The position numbers and the translations under genes were made by a program. Below the pieces are notes generated by a model, which made no database searches, was not told the origin of the DNA, and saw only the letters and a list, made by a program, of their open reading frames with translations. From CAZHTS01 sp964535315 (lineage in GTDB: Bacteria; Chloroflexota; Anaerolineae; Anaerolineales; Anaerolineaceae): a DNA stretch of 59,703 bases. The DNA lies in the NCBI GenBank assembly GCA_964535315.1, contig CAZHTS010000023.1, positions 1-59,703 of the forward strand. Direction: 5' to 3'. Each line of letters begins with the position of its first letter. The stretch's first letter is position 1. Of the stretch, positions 43,174-52,525 are shown in pieces.

Positions 43174-45249
43174 ATGGCCTGGCAGTTAACTTCTTACGCG
43201 ATCACATTGCTGGTTTCGGCACTCATTTCGTTGCTGGTTTTTCTACTCGCCTGGCAACGGCGATCCGCGCCAGGCGGCCTGCCCCTGGCATTATTTTTGT
43301 TGGGAGCGACCGTCTGGTCGGTCGCAGCCAGCCTGGAGGCCGCCGCAATCGGCATCCAGGCCAAACTGATCTGGAGCAAACTCGGCTATCTGGGCATCGT
43401 TTCAACCCCCATGTTCTTGCTGTTGTTTGCGCTGGAATTCGCCCGCCAGGAGCGCTGGTTACGGCGTGAAAACCTGGTACGGCTGTGGAGCATTCCGCTC
43501 ATCACCCTGCTATTGGTCCTGACCAACGAGTGGCACAACCTGATCTGGACCCGTTTTACGCTGGACACCGAACGCAACGTTATCGTATACGGTCATGGCC
43601 TGTGGTTCTGGATATTCGTCGGCTACGTATACCTGGTGCTGGCCAGCGCCACGTTGTTGCTGCTGCGCTCGGTCTTGCGCTTCCATCACGTCTATCGCCG
43701 CCAGGCAATTGCCCTGTTATTGGCGGCACCTTTCCCCTGGCTGGGCAACATTGCCTATGTGTTCCAGTGGGGCCCTTTTCCAGGCCAGGATCTGACGCCC
43801 GTTGGGTTTGCCATCTCCGGCCTGTTCCTCACCTGGACGATTTATCGTCTGCATCTGCTCAATCTGATGCCGGTAGCGCGCGAACGGGTGATCGAGTGGA
43901 TGAACGACGCCCTGATCGTCCTGGATAATTACGGCCGGGTGGTGGATCTGAACCCTTCGGCGCGCATCCTGCTGGAGCAGGTGCAGGAAACGCAACGCCA
44001 CAACACTCTCTCGGCCTACATCGGCGCCCCACTCGGCGAGCTGCTGCGCGGCTGGCCGGAATTGGAACGGCAAATCTCACAGCGAAACGAAGGCCAGGTG
44101 GAGATCAGCGTCGGCCTGGGAGAACGCCGGCGGGTGTTCGATCTGCGCATCTCCCCGCTCAATACCAGCCAACAAATGGGCGGCAAGATGGCCGTCCTGC
44201 ACGATATCACCCGCCTGATCCAGGCTCAGGAAGAAGCCATTCGCGCCACTCGCATCGCCGAGGCGTTACAGGTGACCGGTATGGCGTTGAGCGCCACCCT
44301 GGATTTCACCCAGGTGCTTAACCTGGTGTTAGATCAGGTTGGGCGGGTGCTCTCCTTCGATTACGGCAGTTTCGAGATGATCGAAGGCGACTATCTGGCA
44401 GTCACCGGCGTCCACGGTTTTGCCCAGGCCGCCGAAATGACCGGGGCACGCTTCTTCGTACCCGAAGGCGACCCGCTGCGCCAGGCCATGCTGCAACGCC
44501 GCCCGGTGCGGGTGGAACAGTCTCCGTCGTTCTTCGGCCAGGTGGCGCCGGACATCCGTTCGTATCTGGCGGTGCCGGTCATCTTTCACCAGCAGGTCAT
44601 CGGCATCTTTTCACTGTACAGCCGCAAAGAGACTGCTTACACTTCCGAAGACGAACGCGTGGCCGCCAGCTTTGCCAACCAGGTGGCCATTGCCCTCGAA
44701 AATTCGCGCATGTACGAACAGGTGCGCGAAATGGCCATCACCGATCAGTTAACCGGGCTGTACAGCCGCGGTCATTTTTACAAGCTGGCCTCGGCGGCAG
44801 TTGAACGCGCCGCCAACAGCAAGGAACCGTTATCGGTGTTGATGATCGACCTGGATCATTTCAAAAAGATCAACGACCGTTACGGGCACCTGCTCGGCGA
44901 CCAGGTATTGCGTTCGGTAGCGTTGATCTGCCGTGAAACATTACGCAAGGTCGATATGGTCGGGCGTTATGGCGGTGAGGAGTTCGTCATCCTCTTGCCA
45001 GCCACCCCTCTGGAACGCGCGACAGCCGTGGCCGAACGCCTGCGCCAACAAATCGCAGTGCTGGAAGTTCCTGGCCCGCTCGGCGTCATCCGCGTTACCG
45101 CCAGCTTCGGCGTCGCCGCGCTGGACAACGACAACCCGAACTCGCTGGAAACGCTGCTCAACAGCGCCGACCAGGCGCTCTATCGCGCCAAACAGGCCGG
45201 ACGCAACCGCGTGTGCGAATCTAAACCAGAAGACAAGGAGCCCTCATGA
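43174..45249 (+). CDS. Diguanylate cyclase with 7TM, PAS and GAF domains
   Basis: 691 residues. The N-terminal half (1-225) is a seven-helix membrane sensor of the 7TM type seen in some histidine kinases. A PAS domain follows (about 232-345), then GAF (about 362-515), then GGDEF (about 520-685). The catalytic site reads GGEEF, with the product-inhibition site RxxD five residues before it (RKVD-MVGRY-GGEEF). It makes c-di-GMP and is probably inhibited by it. The HD-GYP protein at 33032-34402 is the opposing enzyme. The stop overlaps the start of the next gene (ATGA). Confidence 0.93.
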   Translation: MAWQLTSYAITLLVSALISLLVFLLAWQRRSAPGGLPLALFLLGATVWSVAASLEAAAIGIQAKLIWSKLGYLGIVSTPMFLLLFALEFARQERWLRRENLVRLWSIPLITLLLVLTNEWHNLIWTRFTLDTERNVIVYGHGLWFWIFVGYVYLVLASATLLLLRSVLRFHHVYRRQAIALLLAAPFPWLGNIAYVFQWGPFPGQDLTPVGFAISGLFLTWTIYRLHLLNLMPVARERVIEWMNDALIVLDNYGRVVDLNPSARILLEQVQETQRHNTLSAYIGAPLGELLRGWPELERQISQRNEGQVEISVGLGERRRVFDLRISPLNTSQQMGGKMAVLHDITRLIQAQEEAIRATRIAEALQVTGMALSATLDFTQVLNLVLDQVGRVLSFDYGSFEMIEGDYLAVTGVHGFAQAAEMTGARFFVPEGDPLRQAMLQRRPVRVEQSPSFFGQVAPDIRSYLAVPVIFHQQVIGIFSLYSRKETAYTSEDERVAASFANQVAIALENSRMYEQVREMAITDQLTGLYSRGHFYKLASAAVERAANSKEPLSVLMIDLDHFKKINDRYGHLLGDQVLRSVALICRETLRKVDMVGRYGGEEFVILLPATPLERATAVAERLRQQIAVLEVPGPLGVIRVTASFGVAALDNDNPNSLETLLNSADQALYRAKQAGRNRVCESKPEDKEPS

Positions 45250-45998
45250 ACGATCCCTTTCCCGTCCGGCTGCGGCGTGGCGACGCTTTAATCGGTACCG
45301 TGGTGACCCTGAATTCGCTGGAAACGGTCGAGATTCTGGTTAACGCCGGCTTTGACTGGTTATTCATCGACCTGGAACACGCCCCGCTGGATGCACGCGC
45401 CGCCCAGGCGCTCTTGCAGGTCAGCGGTGAGCGCTGCACCGGGCTGCTGCGCCTGCCGCTCAACGATGAAATCTGGATCAAGAAGGCATTGGATACCGGC
45501 GCAGCCGGCATCCTGGTGCCGCAGGTCAATTCGGCCGAAGAAGCGCGTCGCGCCGTACGGCTGAGCAAATATCCGCCGGTTGGGACGCGCAGCGTTGGGC
45601 TGGCCCGGGCGCATGGGTACGGGACACATTTGCAAGCGTATATCGAACGCGCCAACAGGGAAACGCTGGTGATCGTCCAGGCCGAACACATCCAGGCCGT
45701 GCAGCAGATCGAAGAAATCGTCGCCGTAGATGGGGTGGACGCCGTGCTGGTCGGGCCTTACGATCTCTCCGCCAGCATGGGCAAGATCGGGCAGGTGGCC
45801 GATCCCGAAGTGCAGGCCGCCGTACAACATGTACGCCAGGTATGCCAGACGCACGGTATGCCGGTGGGTATCTTTGCTGCCACGGTTGAGACCGGGCGCG
45901 CCTGCCTGCAACAGGGCTACACGCTGGTCGCCGTGGGCGTGGACACGCTGATGCTCGCCAATGCCGCTGCGCATCTGTTGGCCGGCCTGCGCACCTGA
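45246..45998 (+). CDS. HpcH/HpaI-family aldolase/citrate lyase-like protein
   Basis: 250 residues, TIM barrel. Marks: FDWLFIDLEHAPLD with the acidic metal ligand, LLRLPLNDEIWIKKALDTGA, GILVPQVNSAEEARRAVR, VQAEHIQAV, and VLVGPYDLSASMG. Family members cleave or form 2-keto-3-deoxy sugar acids or 4-hydroxy-2-oxo acids with pyruvate. The substrate is unknown. Translation is coupled to the cyclase gene by a 4-base overlap, an odd pairing for a catabolic aldolase. Confidence 0.88.
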   Translation: MNDPFPVRLRRGDALIGTVVTLNSLETVEILVNAGFDWLFIDLEHAPLDARAAQALLQVSGERCTGLLRLPLNDEIWIKKALDTGAAGILVPQVNSAEEARRAVRLSKYPPVGTRSVGLARAHGYGTHLQAYIERANRETLVIVQAEHIQAVQQIEEIVAVDGVDAVLVGPYDLSASMGKIGQVADPEVQAAVQHVRQVCQTHGMPVGIFAATVETGRACLQQGYTLVAVGVDTLMLANAAAHLLAGLRT

Positions 45999-46044
45999 GG
46001 CAAAATCCATCGAAAAAGTGACGGGGTAAGCAGGGCGAATCGGG

Positions 46045-46050
46045 TACAAT
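46045..46050 (+). promoter_or_regulatory. Possible -10 element of murJ
   Basis: TACAAT ends 7 bases before the murJ ATG. If used, +1 falls on or near the ATG. No good -35; a GTGACG further upstream is at a poor distance. Confidence 0.3.
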
Positions 46051-46057
46051 CAAGGCC

Positions 46058-47647
46058 ATGACATCCCCTACCAATGCTAACCGCCAGATCGCCCGCGCCG
46101 CCGGGACGGTGATGGCTGCCATGATCGTCAGCCAGCTGGTTGGACTGCTGGCTAAAGTGATCACCGCAGAGACCTTCGGCACCGGCCCCGAAAGCGAGGC
46201 TTTCTTCGCCGCCAACCGTTTTGCCGAGGTGTTGTTCAACCTGGTGGCAGGCGGAGCGCTGGGCTCTGCCTTTATCCCGGTTTTTACCGGTTTCCTGGCG
46301 CTGGATGACCGGCGTTCGGCCTGGAAGCTGGCTTCAGCCATCGCCAACCTGGTGAGCCTGCTGCTCACCGCCATCTGCGCCCTGTCCGCCATCTTCGCCC
46401 CGCAGGTCGTGCAATACGTCCTCGCCCCGGGCTTCAGCGATCCCGCCCAGCAGGCCCTGACCGCCAACCTGCTGCGCATCCAGCTGCTTTCCTCGATCGT
46501 TTTCGGTCTGAGCGGGCTGGCAATGGGCGTGCTCAACGCTCACCAGATTTTCCTCTTCCCCGCCCTGGCGCCGGCGTTGTATTCGTCCGGCTGGATTCTG
46601 GGCGCCTACCTGCTGGCCCCGCGCCTGGGCATCTATGGTCTGGCGTGGGGCGTGGTATTGGGCGCCAGCCTGCATCTGCTGGTGCAGATTCCTGCGCTGT
46701 TACGCCTGCCGCAGCGCCAGTATATCCCCTCGCTGGGGCTGGAATTCGCCCCGGTACGCGAGGTGGCGCGTCTGATGGGCCCGCGCCTGCTGGGCGTGGC
46801 CGTGGTGCAGTTGAATTTCCTGCTCAACACCTACCTGGCTTCCAGCCAGCCGCCGGGCAGCCTGACGGGTATCAGTCTGGCCTTCCCGTTGATGATTATG
46901 CCCCAGGCGGCCATCGCCCAGGCCATTGCCATCGCTGCCCTGCCGACCTTTTCGGCGCAGGTGGCCCGCAACCGGCTGGACGAAATGCGTTCTTCGCTGG
47001 CCGCCACGCTGCGCGGCGTATTGCTGCTGTCCATCCCCGCCACACTCGGGCTGGTTTTGTTACGCTACCCGCTGGTCACACTGCTCTATCAGCGCGGCAA
47101 GTTCACCGCCGGATCTACCGATCTGGTCGCCTGGGCGCTGCTGTGGTACGCCCTGGGGCTGGTGGGCCATTCGCTGGTGGAGATTGTCGTGCGCGCCTTT
47201 TACGCCCTGCACGACACCCGCACCCCGGTATTGATCGGGGTGGGCGCCATGAGCCTCAATCTGCTCTTCAGCCTGATCTTCTCGGCGCTGTTCGCCCGCC
47301 TGGGTTGGGCGCCGCACGGCGGTCTGGCGCTGGCCAATTCGCTGGCGACCGCCCTCGAAGCGGCCGGGCTGTTGATGTTGATGCGCCGCCGGCTGGACGG
47401 GTTGCACGGTGAACGCATCTGGCGCCTGGCCGCTCAGGCAGGGCTGGCCACGCTGGGCATGGCGCTGGCGCTGGCCGGCTGGTTGGTGCTGCTGCCCGGG
47501 CAGCCGGCCTGGCTGCTGGTGAGCGGCGGGGTGCTGTTGGGAGCCGGCGTCTACGGCGTGCTGCTGGTTATCCAGCGGGTCAGTGAAATCGGTTTATTCT
47601 TTCGCCTGGCGGATGCCCTCCGCCGGCGCATCCTGCACCGTTCGTGA
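46058..47647 (+). CDS. murJ: MurJ/MviN lipid II flippase
   Basis: 529 residues with about 13-14 membrane helices, the usual MurJ size. It begins near ARAAGTVMAAMIVSQLVGLLAKV and carries ESEAFFAANRFAEVLFNLVAGGALGSAFIPVF, the conserved first-helix region of the family. LYQRGKFTAGSTDLVAWAL and VVRAFYALHDTRTPVLIG are also typical. It moves lipid II across the membrane for peptidoglycan. It is followed 7 bases later by a GNAT gene. Confidence 0.93.
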   Translation: MTSPTNANRQIARAAGTVMAAMIVSQLVGLLAKVITAETFGTGPESEAFFAANRFAEVLFNLVAGGALGSAFIPVFTGFLALDDRRSAWKLASAIANLVSLLLTAICALSAIFAPQVVQYVLAPGFSDPAQQALTANLLRIQLLSSIVFGLSGLAMGVLNAHQIFLFPALAPALYSSGWILGAYLLAPRLGIYGLAWGVVLGASLHLLVQIPALLRLPQRQYIPSLGLEFAPVREVARLMGPRLLGVAVVQLNFLLNTYLASSQPPGSLTGISLAFPLMIMPQAAIAQAIAIAALPTFSAQVARNRLDEMRSSLAATLRGVLLLSIPATLGLVLLRYPLVTLLYQRGKFTAGSTDLVAWALLWYALGLVGHSLVEIVVRAFYALHDTRTPVLIGVGAMSLNLLFSLIFSALFARLGWAPHGGLALANSLATALEAAGLLMLMRRRLDGLHGERIWRLAAQAGLATLGMALALAGWLVLLPGQPAWLLVSGGVLLGAGVYGVLLVIQRVSEIGLFFRLADALRRRILHRS

Positions 47648-47654
47648 GGTCTCT

Positions 47655-48278
47655 ATGGATGTACCTGTTCAAATTCGGCCGGCAGAGATCGGCGACGAAG
47701 GCCCCGCGGTTGAATTGATCTACGCCACCATGCATCCCATCGCCGCTCCTCTCTTGGGGATGGGTGACGTCCGGCGGGCAAAGCAATTCCTGGCCGGTTG
47801 CTACCGGCGCGAGGACAACCGCTTCAGCTATCGCCTGGCCGAGGTGGCCGTCATCCAGAACAAGATCGCCGGCCTGCTGCTCTCCTTTCCCGGCCGTTAC
47901 CTCAGCGTGCTATCGTCGCCGATGGGGGCGATGATCGGCCGATCGTACGGCCTGGGCGGTGTGTTTCGCTCGGCCTGGTATGCATTGCCGATGTTATTTA
48001 GCGTAGAAGCCAAAGCTGACGAATACCTGATCAGCCATCTGGCGGTTGCCGGCGCTTTCCGGCGGCGCGGCCTGGGGCGGCAGTTGTTAGAACGCGCCGA
48101 GCAGCGCGCCCTGGGGCTCAAGCTAAAGAAGTGCGCCCTCGAGGTCGACCTCGACAACGAGCCGGCCCGTACCCTCTACCTGAGTTGCGGTTATCAGGTG
48201 GTTTCTACGGTACGTTCGGCCTGGTTGAAGCGTTATCTCAAGACGGACGGATACGACCGCATGGTCAAAAACCTGTAG
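47655..48278 (+). CDS. GNAT-family N-acetyltransferase
   Basis: 207 residues from the ATG at 47655; TGAGGT precedes it. The core shows LISHLAVAGAFRRRGLGRQLLERAE with the acetyl-CoA pyrophosphate loop (RRRGLG), then CALEVDLDNEPARTLYLSCGYQVV. The acceptor is unknown. It lies in the murJ operon, 20 bases before the SagB-type gene. Confidence 0.88.
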   Translation: MDVPVQIRPAEIGDEGPAVELIYATMHPIAAPLLGMGDVRRAKQFLAGCYRREDNRFSYRLAEVAVIQNKIAGLLLSFPGRYLSVLSSPMGAMIGRSYGLGGVFRSAWYALPMLFSVEAKADEYLISHLAVAGAFRRRGLGRQLLERAEQRALGLKLKKCALEVDLDNEPARTLYLSCGYQVVSTVRSAWLKRYLKTDGYDRMVKNL

Positions 48279-48298
48279 ATTGTTTGGGAGGAATCCAG

Positions 48299-49042
48299 AT
48301 GAACGAAAGCATTGGTCGTGATTTCATGCGCAAGACGCGCCCGCAGTTTCTTGGGCCTTCGGCCCAAAGCCAGGGCGTACCGCAGCCGCCGCTGGAACAG
48401 GGCTATCCGCCCGAGACGGCTTTCATCGCACTGCCCGATCCCAAGACGCTGGCGGTAGAAAGCGTCGATCTGCGCGCCCTGATCGAGAAACGGCGCTCCA
48501 CACGCCGTTACAGTACGCAGGCGCTGAGCCTCACCGAACTCTCCTATCTGCTGTGGTGCACCCAGGGCGTCAAATCGCTGCTGGACAGCCCGGCCACCTT
48601 GCGCACCGTGCCTTCGGCCGGGGCGCGCCACGCCTTTGAAACCTACCTGCTTGCCAACCGCGTTGACGGGCTGCAAACCGGGTTATACCACTACAGCGCG
48701 TTGAAACACGCCCTGGTCGAGTACAACCTGGAGGGCACGATTGCCGCCGATCTAAGCAAGGCCTGCATGGAGCAGCGCAAGATTGCCGAAAGCGCAGTGA
48801 CCTTCATCTGGACAGCGGTCGTCGAGCGCATGGCCTGGCGTTATGGCGAACGGGGTTATCGCTACCTGCATCTGGACGCCGGGCACGTCTGCCAGAATCT
48901 GTACCTGGCCGGTGAAGCGTTGGGCTGCGGGACGTGCGCCATTGCTGCTTACAACGACGATGCCGTCAACGCCCTGCTCGGCCTGGATGGCGACGAGCAA
49001 TTTGTCATCTACCTGGCCTCGCTGGGCAAACACATCGCCTGA
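48299..49042 (+). CDS. SagB-type nitroreductase-fold dehydrogenase
   Basis: 247 residues from the ATG with GGGAGG upstream. Marks: LRALIEKRRSTRRY, LSYLLWCTQGVK, RTVPSAGARHAFETYLLAN, GLYHYSALKHAL, and WRYGERGYRYLHLDAGHVCQ. SagB proteins use FMN to oxidise azolines to azoles in some peptide toxins, but most stand-alone members are uncharacterised. No precursor peptide, cyclodehydratase or transporter is nearby, so another substrate is more likely here. Confidence 0.87.
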   Translation: MNESIGRDFMRKTRPQFLGPSAQSQGVPQPPLEQGYPPETAFIALPDPKTLAVESVDLRALIEKRRSTRRYSTQALSLTELSYLLWCTQGVKSLLDSPATLRTVPSAGARHAFETYLLANRVDGLQTGLYHYSALKHALVEYNLEGTIAADLSKACMEQRKIAESAVTFIWTAVVERMAWRYGERGYRYLHLDAGHVCQNLYLAGEALGCGTCAIAAYNDDAVNALLGLDGDEQFVIYLASLGKHIA

Positions 49043-49057
49043 CATGTCCTGGCTGAT

Positions 49058-49107
49058 TGCTTAAACAGGATAGGCAGGATGCACAGGATTAAAAAGCTTC
49101 CTTTGCG
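49058..49107 (+). repeat. 50-bp direct repeat, copy 1, with 9-base period
   Basis: It matches 49337-49386 with a single mismatch (49073 G, 49352 A). Inside it, CAGGAT occurs three times at 9-base intervals, so it is itself a short tandem repeat. Confidence 0.9.
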
Positions 49108-49336
49108 CCTCTGCTCCTTGGCGTTAAGCCCTTTGTCCGACTGAAGAAAAGCCTCTGCCCCCTCTGCCTGTACGGGCGGGGCTTGCCCCTTCATGACCGC
49201 CGGCCCACTCGCCGGCAACGCGCGACTCGCGGCTGTATGCCCTGTGATAGGCAGGCGTCGTCCAGGCGGGTCGGTGAGGAAAAGGCTTTAACGCAAAACC
49301 AGTGCGTGGTTCTTGTTGCGTTCTGCTCCGGTAGTT

Positions 49337-49386
49337 TGCTTAAACAGGATAAGCAGGATGCACAGGATTAAAAAGCTTCCTTTGCG
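49337..49386 (+). repeat. 50-bp direct repeat, copy 2, with 9-base period
   Basis: Second copy, 279 bases downstream of the first in the same direction. It continues into TTTGCGGCTTGGCGCCTTTG, which is again periodic at 9 bases, then GTTAAGCCCTTTG. The first copy has a degenerate form of this continuation. Confidence 0.9.
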
Positions 49387-49446
49387 GCTTGGCGCCTTTG
49401 CGTTAAGCCCTTTGCCCGGCAGGAGAAAAGACCTCGCTGCGGCCCA

Positions 49447-50055
49447 CTACGCATCTGCCGGGTGCAGCCCCAGGTCGGCGGCTGTCACCGTCACGCCCTC
49501 GAATTCGGCAAAGCTCAGGTTGCGGGCCTGCAGGCCGCGCCGCTGGCGCAATTCCTCAAACAACGCCAGGTAGCTGGCGCTGCAACGCGCCGACCAATCC
49601 AGACCGAGCTGATGGGCTGCGGCCTGAATGCTGTCCACGTCCGGTCCCTCGATCTCGACAAAATTGCCGTAAGGTAGTTCGTCGAGGGTCACCTTTGTGC
49701 CGCGGTACCCGTAGGTGGTGCGCTCCTTCTCGTACATGACGCTGACCTGATAGCCCAGCGCCTCGAGCAGCCGGCCGGCGCCCTCAAAACTGCTCACATT
49801 CACTTCGATCTCCTGGCGCACACTGACGGCCTGGCTGGGATCCGAGGGACCCTTATACGTCAACACCGCACCGCTATCCTGGCGTAGACGCAGGACGCGG
49901 CGCTGCTGGCTGAGGGCGCGGTCGGGGGTATCGTAACGCAGGTTGATCTCATGGACGCGCGGTTGGTGCAATTCGGCGCCCTGAGCGCGCAGACGTTTCT
50001 CCAGGGCCCCCAGGTTGCACAGATAAAATTTGGCTTCAATCTCTTGTTCGGTCAT
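49447..50055 (-). CDS. CYTH-domain protein (class IV adenylate cyclase-like)
   Basis: 202 residues. The ExExK signature is at Glu5-Glu7-Lys9 (EIEAKF). The basic and acidic tunnel residues follow: LRYDTPDRAL, RVLRLRQD, VLTYKGPS, RQEIEV, YEKERTTY, LDELPYGNFVEIEG. CYTH enzymes bind triphosphates with Mg; members include CyaB adenylate cyclases and thiamine or inorganic triphosphatases. The activity cannot be fixed from sequence. AAAGGG stands before the ATG. It lies last in a minus-strand group with two glycosyltransferase-like genes. Confidence 0.88.
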   Translation of the reverse strand: MTEQEIEAKFYLCNLGALEKRLRAQGAELHQPRVHEINLRYDTPDRALSQQRRVLRLRQDSGAVLTYKGPSDPSQAVSVRQEIEVNVSSFEGAGRLLEALGYQVSVMYEKERTTYGYRGTKVTLDELPYGNFVEIEGPDVDSIQAAAHQLGLDWSARCSASYLALFEELRQRRGLQARNLSFAEFEGVTVTAADLGLHPADA

Positions 50056-50070
50056 GTTTCCCTTTCTTTT

Positions 50071-52521
50071 TCACCGGGGTGCAGGCGCATTCTCGGCGTG
50101 ATATTCATAGTACCAGTAGAGCGGCTCGCCGTTGGTATCCTCCACGCGCCGCAAATCCCCACCGGGATACTCGCGGTGGGCGGCTTCCAGGTCTTGTTTG
50201 TTATATGGCAGGGCCACAAACAAGATGTGCGGGGCGATGAACCGTGAATGCACATCCTGCCAGGTGCCATGCACATCGCTGCCGCGAATATGCGGCGCCA
50301 GGTAGGGCAGGCTGTTAATTGAATCGTATTGCATTCTCGGCCAGCCCATAAAAACGACCTGCCAGTCAGACGAGTAGTATTTTAACTGATTTACCAGTTG
50401 TTGGGCAACTCTTCCGTGTGAATCGCCAAAACGCCCACTGGGGGTAAAGTCCAAAAAATAAAAACGGGCGTCGTCGGCCGCCAGGGCCAACGCCAGTAAG
50501 ATCACCGCCAGCGTCGCCCGCCGTCCCCAGGCCGGCCAGCGTTCGGCCACAAGGCCGGCCAGCTGGTCGAGCGCCAGACCCACCAGCAGCGCACAGGCCG
50601 GCACGGCGGCCACGTAACGCTGAGCGGCGGGAGTATCGACGCTGAGCGCCCCCGACAACGCAAAAACGCCCAGCCACAACCCCAACAGCACCGAGCGTCC
50701 ATCGCGCCAGCGTAATGCCAGCCAGGCGCCGGCCAACAGCGCCAACAACGCCGAGGGCAGGCGCAGAACCGGCACCCCGGACACATACCAGACACGCGTT
50801 GGAACAAATGCATACCCCAACACAGCGCTTTCGGCCTGGCGCAGCAGTACGCGAGCGGGCGGCTCAAAGGTATTCAACGAGGTGGTATCCAGCCATTTTT
50901 TGGAAATACGCACCCGATCCATCGGCGCCAGGAACTCATTGGGAAAAGCGACATAAAACGATGCCAACGGCAAAACCACCGCCCCTGCCATCAGGGTCAG
51001 CAGGGCAATTTCCGGCAGGGCGCGCCGCAAACGGGGCAGGTCTTTACATCCCTCCCACACCAACCAGGCGGGCACAAGCATCAGCAATTGGTGAGCGCTG
51101 GTATAAAAATATTGCGCCAGCCCCAACCCCAGCCCCGCCAGCAAATAAGCACAGCGCTGCTGGCGCCGCCAGCCTAACCACAGCGCCAGCAACACACACG
51201 GGAAAAACAGGCCATCCCAGATATTATTCAACCCCAAACGACTGAAATGTAAATGAAGGTGAGCGCCCAGCAAAAATAGGCCGGCCAGCAGCCCGGCGCG
51301 CTGGCCGAACAACGCCCGCCCCAGGAGATACGTGGCCGCCACCGTGGCCGCTCCCGCCAGCGCGGCCGGAACACGCAGCGCTGGCACAGTTTGCCCGAGC
51401 GCCAGGATCGACCAGGACTCCAGAAAGTAAAACAGGGCCGGAAAGGAGAACCAGCCAATGGTAAACAGGTTGTCGCATTTCCCGGACAAAAAACGGATGG
51501 CGCTCAACCCAATGGATGCCTCATCACCGGTCAGCAGGGTAGGCACCGCCTGCGTTGCCACAGCGCGCAGCGGCAGGGCCAACAGCGCCAGCGCCAGCGC
51601 CCAGATGAGCGCCCGGCCGCGTGCCGGACGCTGCGGTGTACGCCAGGCGCCGACCGCAATGAGCACAATCCCCAGCCCCCAGGCTATCACCGCCACCGGG
51701 CGATGATACATAAACGCCCCCGGGCCGGCCGCCAGCGCCGCCATCACCGCGCTGCACATTCCCAACCACAGGCAGACCAACTGACCGGGCGACACCCTTA
51801 GCCAGCCTTGCAGCGCCTGTAAACGTCCGCTCGCCGGCAGGCCCCCCAATGCCACCCCAACCACGCCCAGGACCAACACCGCTGTCACCGGCGCCTTAGT
51901 CATTGAGACGGTCAGGGAAAAGGTCAGCGCCAGGCCAAGCAGCGCCGCCCCCCCCACCCCCAACGCCCCTGATGGCGATATTGCCAACGGGCTGGCGGCC
52001 GTTTCGGTACTGAAAGGAAGCCGCTCCTTACTTTTCGCCGGTATCTCTATACCCCGCCGCCAGACACGCCGCGCCAGGCTCAGGATAGGAGAATACCGAC
52101 CCAACACATAGGCGCGTGGATACGATGCAGGCGTCCGGAGGCGAAGGGTGATCACACGGATCAACCAGACGATCACCGCCAGGGCGCAAAATACCAGGAG
52201 CACCAGCAGCGTTTGCGTGCGCCCCTGGGTATCATCTCGCAGCGCGTAGACCTGCACCAACCCCAGCGCCCCCCAGGCCAACCAGCGCATGAGGCGAGTT
52301 CGCAGAACCGCCGGCCACGCCCTGCTGCGAGCAGTTTGCAACCCCACCGCCGCCGCCAGCGCAGCGGCGCAACCGATCCAGCCATACAGACGCGACACAC
52401 CGCTGGCGGTAGATTGCAGCCATAAATTGAGCAGCACCAGCGTGCTGCCGCCCGCCAACCAGAAGACACCGCCAGTAAACGTAGCGGAACCCGGCGAAGG
52501 CGGCGCAGCGGCGGCGGACAT
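50071..52521 (-). CDS. GT39-type polytopic membrane glycosyltransferase
   Basis: 816 residues with many membrane helices. After about 310 N-terminal residues with extra helices comes the GT39/ArnT-like core: LLTGDEASIGLSAIRFLSGK with the acidic residues usual in the first external loop, FPALFYFLESW, RVPAALAGAATVAATYLLGRALFGQRAGLLAG, and HLHLHFSRLGLNNIWD. Such enzymes move sugars from polyprenyl phosphate to an acceptor outside the membrane. The acceptor is unknown. It starts 4 bases after the stop of the small membrane protein gene. Confidence 0.8.
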   Translation of the reverse strand: MSAAAAPPSPGSATFTGGVFWLAGGSTLVLLNLWLQSTASGVSRLYGWIGCAAALAAAVGLQTARSRAWPAVLRTRLMRWLAWGALGLVQVYALRDDTQGRTQTLLVLLVFCALAVIVWLIRVITLRLRTPASYPRAYVLGRYSPILSLARRVWRRGIEIPAKSKERLPFSTETAASPLAISPSGALGVGGAALLGLALTFSLTVSMTKAPVTAVLVLGVVGVALGGLPASGRLQALQGWLRVSPGQLVCLWLGMCSAVMAALAAGPGAFMYHRPVAVIAWGLGIVLIAVGAWRTPQRPARGRALIWALALALLALPLRAVATQAVPTLLTGDEASIGLSAIRFLSGKCDNLFTIGWFSFPALFYFLESWSILALGQTVPALRVPAALAGAATVAATYLLGRALFGQRAGLLAGLFLLGAHLHLHFSRLGLNNIWDGLFFPCVLLALWLGWRRQQRCAYLLAGLGLGLAQYFYTSAHQLLMLVPAWLVWEGCKDLPRLRRALPEIALLTLMAGAVVLPLASFYVAFPNEFLAPMDRVRISKKWLDTTSLNTFEPPARVLLRQAESAVLGYAFVPTRVWYVSGVPVLRLPSALLALLAGAWLALRWRDGRSVLLGLWLGVFALSGALSVDTPAAQRYVAAVPACALLVGLALDQLAGLVAERWPAWGRRATLAVILLALALAADDARFYFLDFTPSGRFGDSHGRVAQQLVNQLKYYSSDWQVVFMGWPRMQYDSINSLPYLAPHIRGSDVHGTWQDVHSRFIAPHILFVALPYNKQDLEAAHREYPGGDLRRVEDTNGEPLYWYYEYHAENAPAPR

Positions 52522-52525
52522 GGCG

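Larger units (their letters stand above)
49043..49446. other. 404-base non-coding stretch with periodic repeats
   Basis: No gene with a ribosome site or family features was found. The stretch holds two direct repeats (49058-49107, 49337-49386) and, after each, a looser block rich in CTTTGCG/GGCGTTAAGCCCTTT. The middle is GC-rich without recognisable motifs. No tRNA or terminator-like hairpin with a T-run is evident. Confidence 0.7.

Noticed and set aside
49058..49386. Possible CRISPR array
   Set aside because: Only two repeat copies, internally periodic, 279 bases apart, and no cas genes.
49043..49446. Short open frames (60-90 codons) in the gap after the SagB-type gene
   Set aside because: They consist mostly of the periodic repeats, lack ribosome sites and show no conserved pattern.
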